A stretch of DNA of 64,000 nt from Ferrimonas balearica DSM 9799 (GTDB lineage: Bacteria; Pseudomonadota; Gammaproteobacteria; Enterobacterales; Shewanellaceae), in assembly GCF_000148645.1 (NCBI RefSeq), contig NC_014541.1:3433139-3497138 (forward strand), read 5' to 3'. Each line of letters opens with the position of its first letter. Within the stretch, counting starts at the first letter, position 1. Under the pieces are notes generated by a model that was given only the letters and a program-made list of their open reading frames with translations, was not told the DNA's origin and did no database searches. The position numbers were made by a program, and so were the translations under genes. Below, one piece after another: positions 8,112-17,907 of this stretch.

Positions 8112-9833
8112 TTAGGCCGGTTTCAGGTGCTCCACCAGCAGCTGCACACTGTCCCGCCCCTGCCAGTGGTTGATGTCCAGCTTGTACACCAGCTCCACCC
8201 ACTGAATCGCGCCGTTGGGCCAGGTGCCCAGGTCGACATTAAAGGCGATCGCATCCAGCTGACGGCCACCGCATTCGGTCTCCAGCGCCAGCTTCAGGTG
8301 CTTCTGCCCCACCAGACGCTGGTCCAGGATGCGGAAGCGACCATCAAACATAGGTTCGGCAAATCCCTGACCCCAGGGCCCGGCTTCCCGCAGCATGCGG
8401 GCAGTGTCCAGGCACAGGTCAGCCGCGGTCAGCTCACCGTCGGAGAGCAGTTCGCCGGTGAGGGCCGCTTCGTCGAGCTGCACCCGCACCTCGGCATCGT
8501 ACAGTTCAGCAAAGCGCGGGTAATCCTGCTCTTTGAGGCTGAGGCCCGCCGCCATGGCGTGGCCACCGAACTTCAGGATCAGGCCGGGATGCTGGGTGTC
8601 GATGCGCTCCAGCAGGTCACGCATATGCAGTCCGGGGATGGAGCGGGCAGAGCCCTTCACTTCGCCACCACCGGCATCGGCAAAGGCGATCACCGGACGG
8701 TGGTAGCGCTCTTTGATGCGGGACGCGAGGATGCCGATCACCCCCTGATGCCAGTCGCTCTGGTACAGCGCCACACCCCAGGGCAGATCCTTGCCCAGAT
8801 CGAGCCGTTCCAACACCCGGATCGCCTCCTCCTGCATCCCCTGTTCAATCTCGCGACGCTCGCGGTTCAGGGCGTCCAGCTGGCTGGCGATCAGCCGCGC
8901 TTCCATCATGTTATCGGTCAGCAGGCATTCGATGCCCAGCGCCATATCGTCCAGCCGTCCCGCCGCGTTCAGGCGCGGGCCAACGGTAAAGCCGAGGTCG
9001 GATGCGACCAACCGGGAGGGCTCGCGGTTGGAGACCTCCAGCAGGGCGCGAATGCCCGGACGGCAGCGACCGGCACGGATACGCTGCAACCCCTGATGCA
9101 CCAGCAGACGGTTATTGGGATCCAGCGGCACCACGTCGGCCACGGTGCCCAACGCCACCACGTCGAGCAGTTCCGCCATATTGGGTTCATTCAGCCCCTG
9201 CTGGGCAAACCACTGGCGACGACGTAGCTCGCCCCGCAGCGCCAGCATCAGGTAGAACGCCACACCGACCCCGGCCATCGACTTGGAGGCAAAGGGGCAG
9301 GCATCGCGGTTGGGATTGATGATGACGTCGGCGTCCGGCAGGGTTTCACCGGGCAGGTGGTGGTCGGTCACGATCACCGTCATGCCGGCGGCCTTGGCCG
9401 CGTCCACCCCGGCGTGGGCGGAGATGCCGTTATCCACGGTGATCAACACCTCAGCGCCGCGCTCCGCCGCCACTTCCACCAGCTCCGGGCTGAGGCCGTA
9501 ACCAAAATCAAAACGGTTGGGCACCAGGAAGTCGAGATGACGGCCGCCAAAGGCCCGCAGCGCCAGCATGCACAGGGCACTGGAGGTGGCCCCATCGGCG
9601 TCGAAGTCACCGACGATCAGGATCCGCTTCTGCGCCGCCAGCGCGTCCGCCAGCATGGCCGCCCCTTCGGGGGCACCACTGAGGGTGGCAGGGTTCAGCA
9701 GGCCCTTGAGTTCGGTCACCAGTTCATGGGCTCCGGTGACACCGCGACGGGCGTAGATCTGGCGCAACAACGGCGGCAGGGTCTCGGGCAGGTGGCTGTC
9801 GTCCAGCTGGGGGCGGCGGGTGATCCTCAACAT
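8112..9833 (-). CDS. recJ: single-stranded-DNA-specific exonuclease RecJ
   Basis: A 573-residue 5'-to-3' single-strand exonuclease acting in RecF-pathway recombination, base excision and mismatch repair. DHH-superfamily motifs are visible: VGDFDADGATSSAL (D76, D78, D80), TVDNGISAH and TDHHLPG (DHH at 157-159). The DHHA1 domain follows with FGGHAMAAGL, and a C-terminal OB-like domain ends the protein. Length matches E. coli RecJ (577). It is the last gene of the minus-strand xerD-dsbC-recJ cluster. A hairpin between dsbC and recJ probably reduces read-through. Confidence 0.96.
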   Translation of the reverse strand: MLRITRRPQLDDSHLPETLPPLLRQIYARRGVTGAHELVTELKGLLNPATLSGAPEGAAMLADALAAQKRILIVGDFDADGATSSALCMLALRAFGGRHLDFLVPNRFDFGYGLSPELVEVAAERGAEVLITVDNGISAHAGVDAAKAAGMTVIVTDHHLPGETLPDADVIINPNRDACPFASKSMAGVGVAFYLMLALRGELRRRQWFAQQGLNEPNMAELLDVVALGTVADVVPLDPNNRLLVHQGLQRIRAGRCRPGIRALLEVSNREPSRLVASDLGFTVGPRLNAAGRLDDMALGIECLLTDNMMEARLIASQLDALNRERREIEQGMQEEAIRVLERLDLGKDLPWGVALYQSDWHQGVIGILASRIKERYHRPVIAFADAGGGEVKGSARSIPGLHMRDLLERIDTQHPGLILKFGGHAMAAGLSLKEQDYPRFAELYDAEVRVQLDEAALTGELLSDGELTAADLCLDTARMLREAGPWGQGFAEPMFDGRFRILDQRLVGQKHLKLALETECGGRQLDAIAFNVDLGTWPNGAIQWVELVYKLDINHWQGRDSVQLLVEHLKPA

Positions 9834-9857
9834 GCTTGGTCACTTATTGGCGTTGGC

Positions 9858-9892
9858 AAAAACGACAACGGCGCGGATAAACCGCGCCGTTG
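9858..9892 (-). terminator. hairpin between dsbC and recJ
   Basis: An 11-pair stem CAACGGCGCGG/CCGCGCCGTTG is followed on the minus strand by TCGTTTTTG. The T run starts three bases after the stem, so it may act as a partial terminator inside the xerD-dsbC-recJ cluster. Confidence 0.65.
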
Positions 9893-9917
9893 CTTGTACG
9901 GGGTCAGGCCCGACAGA

Positions 9918-10655
9918 TTACTGGCTTTCCAGGGCCTGGAGCAAGCGGCTCGGCGGCAGGTAGCCCGGCAGGATGGTGCCGTCTTCCAGTACCAGAGCCG
10001 GCGTACCGGTCACGCCCATGCTGTTGCCCAGCTCATAGTGGCGCTTCACCACTTCGCCGGTGGCACAGGTGACGTCCGGTACCTTCTCGCCCGCTTTGGC
10101 CGCGGTCATGGCCGCTTGCGGGTCCTTGGCACACCAAACGTTCTGCATGTCGGTCCAGGATTGGTTTACCTGGCCGGCACGGTTGCGCTCACCGCCACGG
10201 GGGAACGCCAGGTAGCGGACGGTGATGCCCAGGTCGTTGTACTCGGCAATCTCGTTGTGCAGCTTACGGCAGTAGCCACAGGTGATGTCGGTAAACGCGT
10301 ACACCACGTGCTTCTCGTTCTTGGCTTTGAACTCGATGGAGGTGCCTTTGACCGCGTCCAGCATCTCCAGGCGCAGCTTGCTCATGCGCTGCTCAGTCAG
10401 GTTCTTCATGCCGTTGTTGAGGTCATAGATCTGACCGTGGATCAGCATGCTGCCATCGGCACTGACGTAGAAGATCCCCTGATTGGTGATCGCTTCATAC
10501 AGGCCGGCAACCGGCGCTTCGGAGACGCTGTCGGCAGTCAGGCCCAGCTTCTGCTTCAGGGCATCGGTAACGGTTTGCTCCGGCGTTTGGGCCAGGCTGG
10601 AACCACTGACCATCAGCAACATGGCGCCGAGCAGCGGGGTAAAGGGGAGTCTCAT
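9918..10655 (-). CDS. dsbC: thiol:disulfide interchange protein DsbC
   Basis: A 245-residue periplasmic disulfide isomerase that repairs wrongly paired disulfides and is kept reduced by DsbD. A signal peptide ends near SSLAQ. The N-terminal dimerisation domain (about 25-75) is followed by a thioredoxin fold with the active site TCGYC (126-129). A second structural disulfide pair is suggested by VWCAK and VTCATG. I use the ATG at 10655, which has AGGAAG seven bases upstream and begins the signal peptide directly. An in-frame ATG at 10679 would add eight residues before it. It lies between xerD and recJ as in many gammaproteobacteria. Confidence 0.95.
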   Translation of the reverse strand: MRLPFTPLLGAMLLMVSGSSLAQTPEQTVTDALKQKLGLTADSVSEAPVAGLYEAITNQGIFYVSADGSMLIHGQIYDLNNGMKNLTEQRMSKLRLEMLDAVKGTSIEFKAKNEKHVVYAFTDITCGYCRKLHNEIAEYNDLGITVRYLAFPRGGERNRAGQVNQSWTDMQNVWCAKDPQAAMTAAKAGEKVPDVTCATGEVVKRHYELGNSMGVTGTPALVLEDGTILPGYLPPSRLLQALESQ

Positions 10656-10736
10656 TCTTTGCTTCCTGTTATCGATCATTATCAGCTAGACCCGACCGGG
10701 CCGGAAAAACTTACCGTAGATCATTCCCTGATGCCA

Positions 10737-11624
10737 TTAACGCGGGTGATGTTCGCGGTGCAGTTCCGTCAGACGCGCCTGTGCAACGTGAGTGTAAATC
10801 TGTGTCGTGGACAAATCACTGTGTCCAAGCAGTAACTGTACGACTCTGAGATCCGCCCCATGGTTCAGCAGGTGTGTCGCGAAAGCATGTCGAAGTGTGT
10901 GAGGCGAAAGGGGTTTTGTGATCCCGCTCTGCTGAGCATAGAACTTTACCCGGTGCCAGAAGGTCTGGCGTGTCATCTGAACGCCACGCTTACTGGGGAA
11001 CAACACGTCGGAACGATTGACCCCCAGCAGCATCCCCCGGGCCTCCCGCAGGTAAACCTCGAGCTGGTGTTGGGCTTGCTCACCCATCGGCACCAGACGC
11101 TCTTTGCCCCCCTTGCCCACCACGCGCACCACCCCCTGGCGCAAGCTGACCTGCTCCATCTGCAGGCCGGTCAGTTCGCTGACCCGCAGGCCGGTGGCGT
11201 AGAGCAGCTCCAGCATCGCCTTATCCCGCAGCTGGATGGGGTCATCGCACTCCGGCGCATCCAACAGCGCTTCCACTTCGGCTTCGCTCAGGCTGTCCGG
11301 CAGTTTGCGGTCCATCTTGGGCTGGGCAATCAGCGCCATCGGGTCGGCTTCCCGCTCCCCCCGGCGCACCAGATCCGCAAAAAATCGACGCAACGCACTT
11401 AAACTGCGGGCGGTACTGGTTTTCGCTGCACCGATCGATTTCCGGTGAGCCAGGTAGTCACGAATATCGAGGCTGTCGGCACGAGCCAGTGGGGTGTCAC
11501 GTTCACTGAGAAACTCAGCAAAACGGCACAGATCCGAACGGTACGCCGCCAACGTGTTGTCGGACAGCCCGCGCTGAGCCCAAAGGTCGTCACAAAAACG
11601 TTCGATGATTTGTTCGTTTTCCAT
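10737..11624 (-). CDS. xerD: site-specific tyrosine recombinase XerD
   Basis: A 295-residue recombinase that, with XerC and FtsK, resolves chromosome dimers at dif. All six catalytic residues are present, numbered from the ATG: R147 (ATGLRVSEL), K171 (GKGGKERLVP), H242 and R245 (SPHTLRHAFATH), H268 (LLGHSDL) and Y277 (TQIYTH). The spacing is nearly identical to E. coli XerD. The N-terminal SAM-like core-binding domain covers about residues 5-90. A TTG immediately upstream at 11627 is an alternative start. The gene heads the xerD-dsbC-recJ cluster, which identifies it as the housekeeping recombinase rather than a phage integrase. Confidence 0.96.
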   Translation of the reverse strand: MENEQIIERFCDDLWAQRGLSDNTLAAYRSDLCRFAEFLSERDTPLARADSLDIRDYLAHRKSIGAAKTSTARSLSALRRFFADLVRRGEREADPMALIAQPKMDRKLPDSLSEAEVEALLDAPECDDPIQLRDKAMLELLYATGLRVSELTGLQMEQVSLRQGVVRVVGKGGKERLVPMGEQAQHQLEVYLREARGMLLGVNRSDVLFPSKRGVQMTRQTFWHRVKFYAQQSGITKPLSPHTLRHAFATHLLNHGADLRVVQLLLGHSDLSTTQIYTHVAQARLTELHREHHPR

Positions 11625-11821
11625 CAATTTCAGGCAATTAGGGAACTGAAGCCACGGTAGTAAGGTCAGTGTGCGGGGTCAATGTCAATTTGCGATATAA
11701 CCCTTTACAATTGGCTCATTAACATTTGCGCAAAGCCTGATACCTTAGGCTGCCTGCGACTCTGTAGTCACGCTGTCGGCATGGTGGCCGACGACCAAGG
11801 AATAATAAGGATTTTTCGATT

Positions 11822-13003
11822 ATGCCATTGTTGCTTCGTCGCGCGATGCCCTTCCTCATCCTGGTAGTGTTTATCATCGGCGCGGTTGCGCTTGCCAGCC
11901 TGAAAAAGCCGCCCGAGAAAAAAGCCGAAGCCGAAGCCCTGCCCATTGTCGAGGTGATGGCGATTGAGAAGAGTGCCCACCAGGTGCAACTGCGCTCCTA
12001 TGGGGTGGTACAAGCCAAACATCGTACTCAGCTGGTGGCGGAAGTGTCCGGCCGCCTGGTGGAGATCGCCCCGGAGTTTGTCCGCGGTGAGTGGGTGAAA
12101 AAAGGCGACATTCTGGCCCGCATCGAACCGGCCGATTACCAGGCTGACCTGATGCAGGCGGAAGCCAATCTGGCCCAGGCCCAGGCCCAGCTGCAGGAAG
12201 AGATTGCCCGCGGTAAGGTGGCCGAGCGTGAATGGCAGGGTGTGCTTGACGGCATCCCGCCGGAGCTCGGTCTGCGTAAGCCGCAGCTGGCCAAAGAGCA
12301 GGCCAATGTGCGCAGCGCCCAGGCCGGTTTGGCCCGTGCCCAGCGAAACCTCGAACGTACCGTGATTCGCGCCCCCTTCGATGGCCTGATCGTGGCCCGC
12401 AATGTCGACCTCGGCCAGTACATCAACATCAGCAACCAGCTGGGTGAGGTGCAGGGCAGCGACATCGCCGAGATCCGCCTGCCGGTGCCGCCGGAAGACC
12501 TGGAGTTTCTCGATAACCTGAACGGTGCCGAAGTGACCCTGACCCAGACTCTGGCCGACCGGGAGCTGTCCTGGCAGGCCAAACTGGTGCGCTCTGAGGG
12601 GGTGGTCAATGACGAGAACCGCATGGTCTACCTGGTGGCGGAAGTGCATGACCCCTACGGCATGGACGATGCCCGCCCCCATCCGCTGAAGTTCGGCAGC
12701 TTCGTCAATGCCCGCATTGCCGGCCGCTACATCGATGAGCTGGTTAACCTGCCGCGCCACGCCGTCCGCAATGAGCGGGTCACCGTCATCAAGGCGGACA
12801 ACACCGTGGAGCTGCGTCCGGTGCATGTGGTGCGCGCCGACCTGGAGCAGGTCTACATCCAGGGTGGCCTGGAAGAGGGTGAGCGCATCAGCCTGAGCGC
12901 CATGGACAGCGTCGACAACGGCCGTAAGGTGAAGATCCTCGGTGAAGAGGTGGCGCCGGATGCCAGCGGTGCAGCACAACTGGCCATCAGCGGGGCGCAG
13001 TAA
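11822..13003 (+). CDS. RND efflux periplasmic adaptor (membrane fusion protein)
   Basis: A 393-residue HlyD/AcrA-type adaptor that links an inner-membrane RND pump to an outer-membrane channel. One N-terminal membrane anchor (about 8-26) is followed by a charged linker. The biotinyl-lipoyl half (about 60-90), an alanine- and glutamine-rich coiled-coil hairpin (about 100-185, with QADLMQAEANLAQAQAQLQ) and the returning lipoyl half IRAPFDGLIVARNVDLGQ come next, then beta-barrel and membrane-proximal domains. It has no lipobox. The stop codon overlaps the permease start by one base (TAATG), giving translational coupling. No outer-membrane channel gene is adjacent, so a TolC-like partner must be encoded elsewhere. 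Transported substrates are unknown. Confidence 0.92.
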   Translation: MPLLLRRAMPFLILVVFIIGAVALASLKKPPEKKAEAEALPIVEVMAIEKSAHQVQLRSYGVVQAKHRTQLVAEVSGRLVEIAPEFVRGEWVKKGDILARIEPADYQADLMQAEANLAQAQAQLQEEIARGKVAEREWQGVLDGIPPELGLRKPQLAKEQANVRSAQAGLARAQRNLERTVIRAPFDGLIVARNVDLGQYINISNQLGEVQGSDIAEIRLPVPPEDLEFLDNLNGAEVTLTQTLADRELSWQAKLVRSEGVVNDENRMVYLVAEVHDPYGMDDARPHPLKFGSFVNARIAGRYIDELVNLPRHAVRNERVTVIKADNTVELRPVHVVRADLEQVYIQGGLEEGERISLSAMDSVDNGRKVKILGEEVAPDASGAAQLAISGAQ

Positions 13004-16000
13004 TGGAAGAGATCGACACCAAACGCGGCATCATCGCTTGGTTTGCCCGCAATAACGTGGCGGCCAATCTGCTGATGTGGGTGCTGCTGCTGGGCGGTCT
13101 GTTGTCCGCCTTTATCATCAACAAAGAGGTGTTCCCTACCTTCGAACTCAACCGGGTTGTGGTCCAGGTGGCCTACCCCGGCGCGGCACCGCAGGAGATT
13201 GAAGAGGGGATCCTGATCAAGATCGAAGAGCAGATCCGCGACATCGACGGCATCAAGCGGATCCGCGCTACCGCCAGCGAAGGTTTTGCTTCCGTCACCG
13301 TCGAGGTGAAGGACGACTACGACCCGAAAGAGGTGCTGGACGAGATCAAGCTGCGGGTCGATGCCATCTCCACCTTCCCGGACAGCATTGAACAACCCAA
13401 CATCTACCAGCTCAAGCCGACGCCGGAGGTGATGTGGATCTCCATCACCGGCGACGACCTCTCCCTCAGTGAACTGAAGGAGCTGGGCAAGACCATCCGT
13501 GACGAGATCACCAGCCTGCCCGGCGTTACCCGTGCCAGCCTGTTTGGCCATCGGGATTACGAGATCGCCATCGAGGTGTCCGAAAGCAAGCTGCGTGAAT
13601 ACCGGCTGACCTTCGATGACGTGGCCCAGGCGGTGCAGCGCTCCTCCATCAATCTGCCCGGCGGTTCCATCCGCGCCGAGGATGGCGACATCCTGCTGCG
13701 CTCCGATGGCCAGGCTTATACCGGCGAAGAGTTCGAACGCATCGTTCTGCGCAGCCAGGCGGACGGTTCCCGCCTCTACCTCTCTGACGTCGCCACCGTG
13801 ATTGACGGCTTCGAAGAGCGCCTTGGTTACGCCCGCTTTGACGGCAAACGCTCCGTCGGGGTGGAGGTCAACAGCGTCGACAACCAGAACGCGCTGGCCA
13901 TTGCCGAAACCGTTAAAGCCTACATCGAACGCAAACAGGAAGAGTTGCCGGACACCGTTACCGTGGAGTACTGGGGCGAACTGACCCAGTTCCTCTCTGA
14001 CCGCCTCAACCTGATGCTGACCAACATGGTGCAGGGTGCCATCCTGGTGTTTCTGGTGCTGGCCCTGTTCCTGCAGCTGAAAGTGGCGTTCTGGGTGATG
14101 CTGGGCCTGCCGATCTGCTTCCTGGCGGCCCTGATGGTGATGCCGATGGCCCCGGTAGGGCTGAGCATCAATATGATCACCCTGTTCGGCTTTATCCTGG
14201 TACTGGGGATCGTGGTCGACGATGCCATTGTGATTGGGGAAGCGTCCTACGCCCAGACCGAAAAGGACGGCCACAGCACCGATGCGGTGATCAAAGGCGC
14301 CCGCAGAGTGGCGATGCCCGCCACCTTCGGGGTACTGACCACCGTCGCGGCCTTTATCCCGATGCTGATGGTGACCGGCTTTATGGGGGCCATCACCGCC
14401 TCCATCGCCGGGGTGGTGATCCTCTGCCTGCTGTTCTCGCTGGTGGAATCCAAGCTGATCCTGCCCGCTCACCTGGCCCACATGACCCCGCCCAAACCGG
14501 GTCAGGGCTGGGGCCCGTGGCTGCGCCTCAAGGAACGCTTCCACAATGGCGTTCAGTGGCTCATCCACGCCAAGTACAAGCCGGCGGTTACCCGCCTGAT
14601 GGAGATGCGCTACAGCGTGCTGGCGTTCTTTATCGGCATGATGATTCTCTGTGGTGGCCTGATCCAATCCGGCCTGGTCCGCACCGTCAGCTTCCCGGAC
14701 ATCCCCTCCGACTTTATCAATGTGCAGCTGGAGATGGAGAACGGTGTCTCCGAACGCCAGACTCTCCGTGCCGTGCAGCAGATGGAGGAGGCGCTGTTCA
14801 CCATGAATGACGAGATCGCCGAGGAGATCGGCATCGAAGTGGTTCGCCACAGCTTTGTCTGGCTCGGCTCCCGCACCGACGCCTCCATGACCATTGAGTT
14901 GATCAAGGGCGAAAAGCGCCCCATCGACGGGGTGGAGATCGCCGCGCGCTGGCGTGATGCCATGCCGGAGCTGGTGGGCGTCAAGGTACTGGAGATCAAC
15001 GCCTCCACCAATGGCGGTGGCGGTGACGTGGCGTTCCGCCTCAACGGCAAAGACCTCGACCAACTGGTGGCGGCCGCCGATGAGCTGAAAGCCAAGCTGG
15101 CCACCTACGACGGCCTGTACGACATCCAGGACAACTTCACCTCAGGCAGCCAGGAGATTCGACTGGCGGTGAAGCCCGAGGCAGAGGCCCTTGGCATCAC
15201 CCTGTCCGACCTGGCCCGCCAGGTACGCTGGGGCTTCTACGGCTACGAAGCCCAGCGCATCCTCCGTGACAAGGAGGAGGTTAAGGTGATGGTGCGTTAC
15301 CCCGCCGAACAGCGTCGTACCATCGGTCATCTGGAAAATATGCGCATCCGTACCCCGCAGGGCACCGAAGTACCGTTCTCCAGCGTGGCCACGGTAGAAC
15401 TGGCCCAGGGTTACTCCGCCATCAGCCGCACCAACGGCGTTCGCTCCATCACCGTGCGGGCGGATGCCCACAAAGGCCGGGTTGAACCGGGCAAGGTGAT
15501 CAGCGAGATCAACAAGGAGTTTATGCCGGAGCTGACCGAAAAGTACGACGGCATCACCACCGCACTGGATGGCTCCGCGGAAGAGGACGCTGAGAACAAC
15601 CTGAAGATGATCCAGGGCACCTTCTTTGCGCTGTTCACCATCTACGCCCTGATGGCCGTACCGCTGCGCTCCTACGCCCAGCCGCTGATCATCATGTCGG
15701 TGATCCCCTTTGGCATGATTGGCGCCGTCATTGGCCACCTGCTGCTGGGGCTGGATATGTCGATGCTGAGCCTGTTCGGCATCATCGCCCTGTCCGGGGT
15801 GGTGGTGAACGACTCGCTGATCCTGGTGGACTTCATCAACCGGGCCAGGGCCGAGGGCTTACCGCTGAAAGAGGCGGTGGTGCAGGCCGGTACCGAGCGC
15901 TTCCGCGCCATCGTACTGACCTCACTGACCACCTTCCTCGGACTGGTGCCCATCACTCTGGAAACCAGCCTGCAGGCGCAGATCGTGATCCCGATGGCGG

Positions 16001-16164
16001 TATCCCTGGCGTTCGGCATCCTGTTTGCCACCGTGGTGACGCTCATCCTTATCCCGGCGCTCTACCTCATCCTCGATGACTTTAAGCGCCTGATTAAGTG
16101 GTGGTGGCGTCCCGGCGGTGAAGCGCACCCGCTGCGCACACCAAAGACCCCGCTTAAGCCCTGA
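13003..16164 (+). CDS. RND-family efflux permease
   Basis: A 1053-residue proton-driven inner-membrane pump with 12 predicted membrane helices and two large periplasmic loops. TM4 carries the proton-relay pair VVDDAIVIGEA. The TM10 position that is lysine in AcrB reads VVNDSLILVDFIN, as in many non-AcrB RND exporters. It is translated with the adaptor gene. Substrate class cannot be assigned from sequence. Relatives of this pair in marine gammaproteobacteria are annotated as multidrug or acriflavin-type exporters. A strong terminator follows at 16170. Confidence 0.93.
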   Translation: MEEIDTKRGIIAWFARNNVAANLLMWVLLLGGLLSAFIINKEVFPTFELNRVVVQVAYPGAAPQEIEEGILIKIEEQIRDIDGIKRIRATASEGFASVTVEVKDDYDPKEVLDEIKLRVDAISTFPDSIEQPNIYQLKPTPEVMWISITGDDLSLSELKELGKTIRDEITSLPGVTRASLFGHRDYEIAIEVSESKLREYRLTFDDVAQAVQRSSINLPGGSIRAEDGDILLRSDGQAYTGEEFERIVLRSQADGSRLYLSDVATVIDGFEERLGYARFDGKRSVGVEVNSVDNQNALAIAETVKAYIERKQEELPDTVTVEYWGELTQFLSDRLNLMLTNMVQGAILVFLVLALFLQLKVAFWVMLGLPICFLAALMVMPMAPVGLSINMITLFGFILVLGIVVDDAIVIGEASYAQTEKDGHSTDAVIKGARRVAMPATFGVLTTVAAFIPMLMVTGFMGAITASIAGVVILCLLFSLVESKLILPAHLAHMTPPKPGQGWGPWLRLKERFHNGVQWLIHAKYKPAVTRLMEMRYSVLAFFIGMMILCGGLIQSGLVRTVSFPDIPSDFINVQLEMENGVSERQTLRAVQQMEEALFTMNDEIAEEIGIEVVRHSFVWLGSRTDASMTIELIKGEKRPIDGVEIAARWRDAMPELVGVKVLEINASTNGGGGDVAFRLNGKDLDQLVAAADELKAKLATYDGLYDIQDNFTSGSQEIRLAVKPEAEALGITLSDLARQVRWGFYGYEAQRILRDKEEVKVMVRYPAEQRRTIGHLENMRIRTPQGTEVPFSSVATVELAQGYSAISRTNGVRSITVRADAHKGRVEPGKVISEINKEFMPELTEKYDGITTALDGSAEEDAENNLKMIQGTFFALFTIYALMAVPLRSYAQPLIIMSVIPFGMIGAVIGHLLLGLDMSMLSLFGIIALSGVVVNDSLILVDFINRARAEGLPLKEAVVQAGTERFRAIVLTSLTTFLGLVPITLETSLQAQIVIPMAVSLAFGILFATVVTLILIPALYLILDDFKRLIKWWWRPGGEAHPLRTPKTPLKP

Positions 16165-16169
16165 GAGCA

Positions 16170-16199
16170 GAACGCCACCGCAAGGTGGCGTTCCTTTTT
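16170..16199 (+). terminator. terminator of the RND operon
   Basis: The stem GAACGCCACC/GGTGGCGTTC with a GCAA tetraloop is followed by CTTTTT, six bases after the permease stop codon. Confidence 0.9.
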
Positions 16200-16334
16200 C
16201 CCCGCCCGGCCCGCAAATGTAAATCATTGTTAATGCCGGGTTTGTCGCCTTAACCGGACTCTCACACTTTGCTATGCTGCCCCGGCTGAAACGCCGAGTT
16301 CAGCCTCCCTGATAACAATAATGAGTCGACGGAA

Positions 16335-17855
16335 ATGACAAAATTCCCCTATGCCCTGGGCCTGGTGGCCGCCGCCATCGCCCTCCCCGCCAGCGCCGAA
16401 ACCTACCAGTTCACCAGCGAGCTGAAGGGTCACCCCACCACGCTGGTGCTGTTCCAGCAGCAGGACGGTGCCCTGTACGGTCAGGCGAGCCTGCCCCAAG
16501 CCACCCACAACCAGATCCTGCGAGCGGCCGAAGCGGCGCAGTTCAGCGGCAAGCAGGGCCAGAAGCTGGAGATCCTGGCCCCGAACGGCATCAAGTCCGC
16601 CCGTCTGGTGGTGATGGGTCTGGGCGACGATGCCCTGACCGAAGGTGAAATCAACGCTTTGGGCGGCCAGCTGGCCACCCACCTGGCCGCCCTGCCGGAG
16701 CAGCAGGTTGGCGTGCTGACCAGCGGCATTGACAACGGTGCGGAGTTTGCCGCCCAGTTTGCCCACGGTATCGAGCTGAAAAGCTACCGCTACACCCGTT
16801 ACACCCCGGAATCCACCGCCGAAACCAAGCATTACCAGGTGGTGGCGGAAAACCAGCAAAGCGCCAGTGCCCGTCATGCCGCCCTGCAGGCGGTGGAAGC
16901 CGGTGTCTTTATGGCGCGGGACATGACCAACGCCACCGCCGGTGACATGTACCCGGGCAGCTTTGCCGAGCAGGCAGAATCCCTGCGCAAGCTGGGCGTT
17001 AAGGTCACCGTGCTGGACCGCAAAGAGCTGGAGAAGCTCAACATGGGCGCCCTGGTTGGTGTCGGCAAAGGCAGTGAACGGGAGCCCAAGCTGGTCGTCG
17101 CCCACTGGCAGGGCAGCGATGAAGCCCCCATCGCCCTGGTCGGTAAGGGGATCACCTTTGACTCCGGCGGTTACAACATCAAGGCCACCGGCACCTCCAT
17201 CATCTACATGAAGTCCGATATGGCCGGTGCGGCCACGGTACTGGGTACGGTCAAAGCGATGGCGATGCAGAAAGTCCCGGTGAACGTGGTGGCCGTTATG
17301 CCGTTGGCAGAGAACATGGTGTCAGAGCGCGCCCTGCGTCCGGGTGACGTGGTGGTCACCGGTCAGGGCACCACCGTTGAGGTTACCAACACCGATGCCG
17401 AAGGCCGCCTGATCCTGGCGGATGCCCTGTGGTATGCCCGCGAGCAGTACCAGCCACAGATGATTGTCGATGTGGCCACCCTGACCGGCTCCAAAGTGCG
17501 CGCCCTCGGCCGTGAGTTTACCGGCTTGTTCTCCGACGACAGCAGCATGGTGACTGAGCTGACCTACGCCGGTGAGCGGGTGGGTGAAAAGCTGTGGCGC
17601 CTGCCGCTGGCCCCCGCCTTCGGTGATGAACTCAAATCCGACATCGCCGATATGAAGAACACCGGCAAGAGCGCCGGTGCGTCTGTGGCCGCCATGTTCC
17701 TGCACGCCTTTGTCGGCGACGCCCGCTGGGCCCACCTGGACATCGCCGGTGATGCCCTGACCAGCACCGGTACCGACTTTGCGCCCAAGGGTGCCACCGG
17801 TCACGGTGTGCGTCTGCTGAGCTACTGGCTGACTGAGCAGGCTGAGACCCAGTAA
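16335..17855 (+). CDS. exported M17 leucyl aminopeptidase
   Basis: A 506-residue aminopeptidase of the PepA family. The full set of di-metal ligands is present: K271 and D276 (GKGITFDSGG), D295 (MKSDMAGAA), D354 and E356 (NTDAEGRLILADAL), plus the catalytic arginine R358. Unlike cytoplasmic PepA it begins with a clear signal peptide (about residues 1-21, ending PASAET), so it should act in the periplasm or outside the cell on imported or environmental peptides. It stands alone between two terminators. Exported PepA-like enzymes are known in Shewanella-type bacteria, but a non-cytoplasmic location here is inferred from the leader. Confidence 0.93.
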   Translation: MTKFPYALGLVAAAIALPASAETYQFTSELKGHPTTLVLFQQQDGALYGQASLPQATHNQILRAAEAAQFSGKQGQKLEILAPNGIKSARLVVMGLGDDALTEGEINALGGQLATHLAALPEQQVGVLTSGIDNGAEFAAQFAHGIELKSYRYTRYTPESTAETKHYQVVAENQQSASARHAALQAVEAGVFMARDMTNATAGDMYPGSFAEQAESLRKLGVKVTVLDRKELEKLNMGALVGVGKGSEREPKLVVAHWQGSDEAPIALVGKGITFDSGGYNIKATGTSIIYMKSDMAGAATVLGTVKAMAMQKVPVNVVAVMPLAENMVSERALRPGDVVVTGQGTTVEVTNTDAEGRLILADALWYAREQYQPQMIVDVATLTGSKVRALGREFTGLFSDDSSMVTELTYAGERVGEKLWRLPLAPAFGDELKSDIADMKNTGKSAGASVAAMFLHAFVGDARWAHLDIAGDALTSTGTDFAPKGATGHGVRLLSYWLTEQAETQ

Positions 17856-17870
17856 CGACATCTCCCGATA

Positions 17871-17899
17871 AAAAAGGGCGCCCATCCGGCGCCCTTTTT
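17871..17899. terminator. bidirectional terminator
   Basis: The stem GGGCGCC/GGCGCCC is flanked by AAAAA on the left and TTTTT on the right. It separates the aminopeptidase gene from the converging excalibur-domain gene. Confidence 0.9.
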
Positions 17900-17907
17900 G
17901 CTCACCG

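Noticed and set aside
10737-11624. Tyrosine recombinase as a sign of an integrative element
   Set aside because: Catalytic spacing and the xerD-dsbC-recJ context identify the housekeeping XerD. No attachment-site repeats, phage or transposon genes accompany it.
12853-15063. Long open frame on the minus strand opposite the first RND permease (also similar frames opposite brnQ, srmB, fba, pgk and the second RND pump)
   Set aside because: The sense-strand genes are unmistakable. The antisense frames arise from high GC at codon third positions and encode low-complexity His/Gln/Gly/Arg-rich sequence with no family match.
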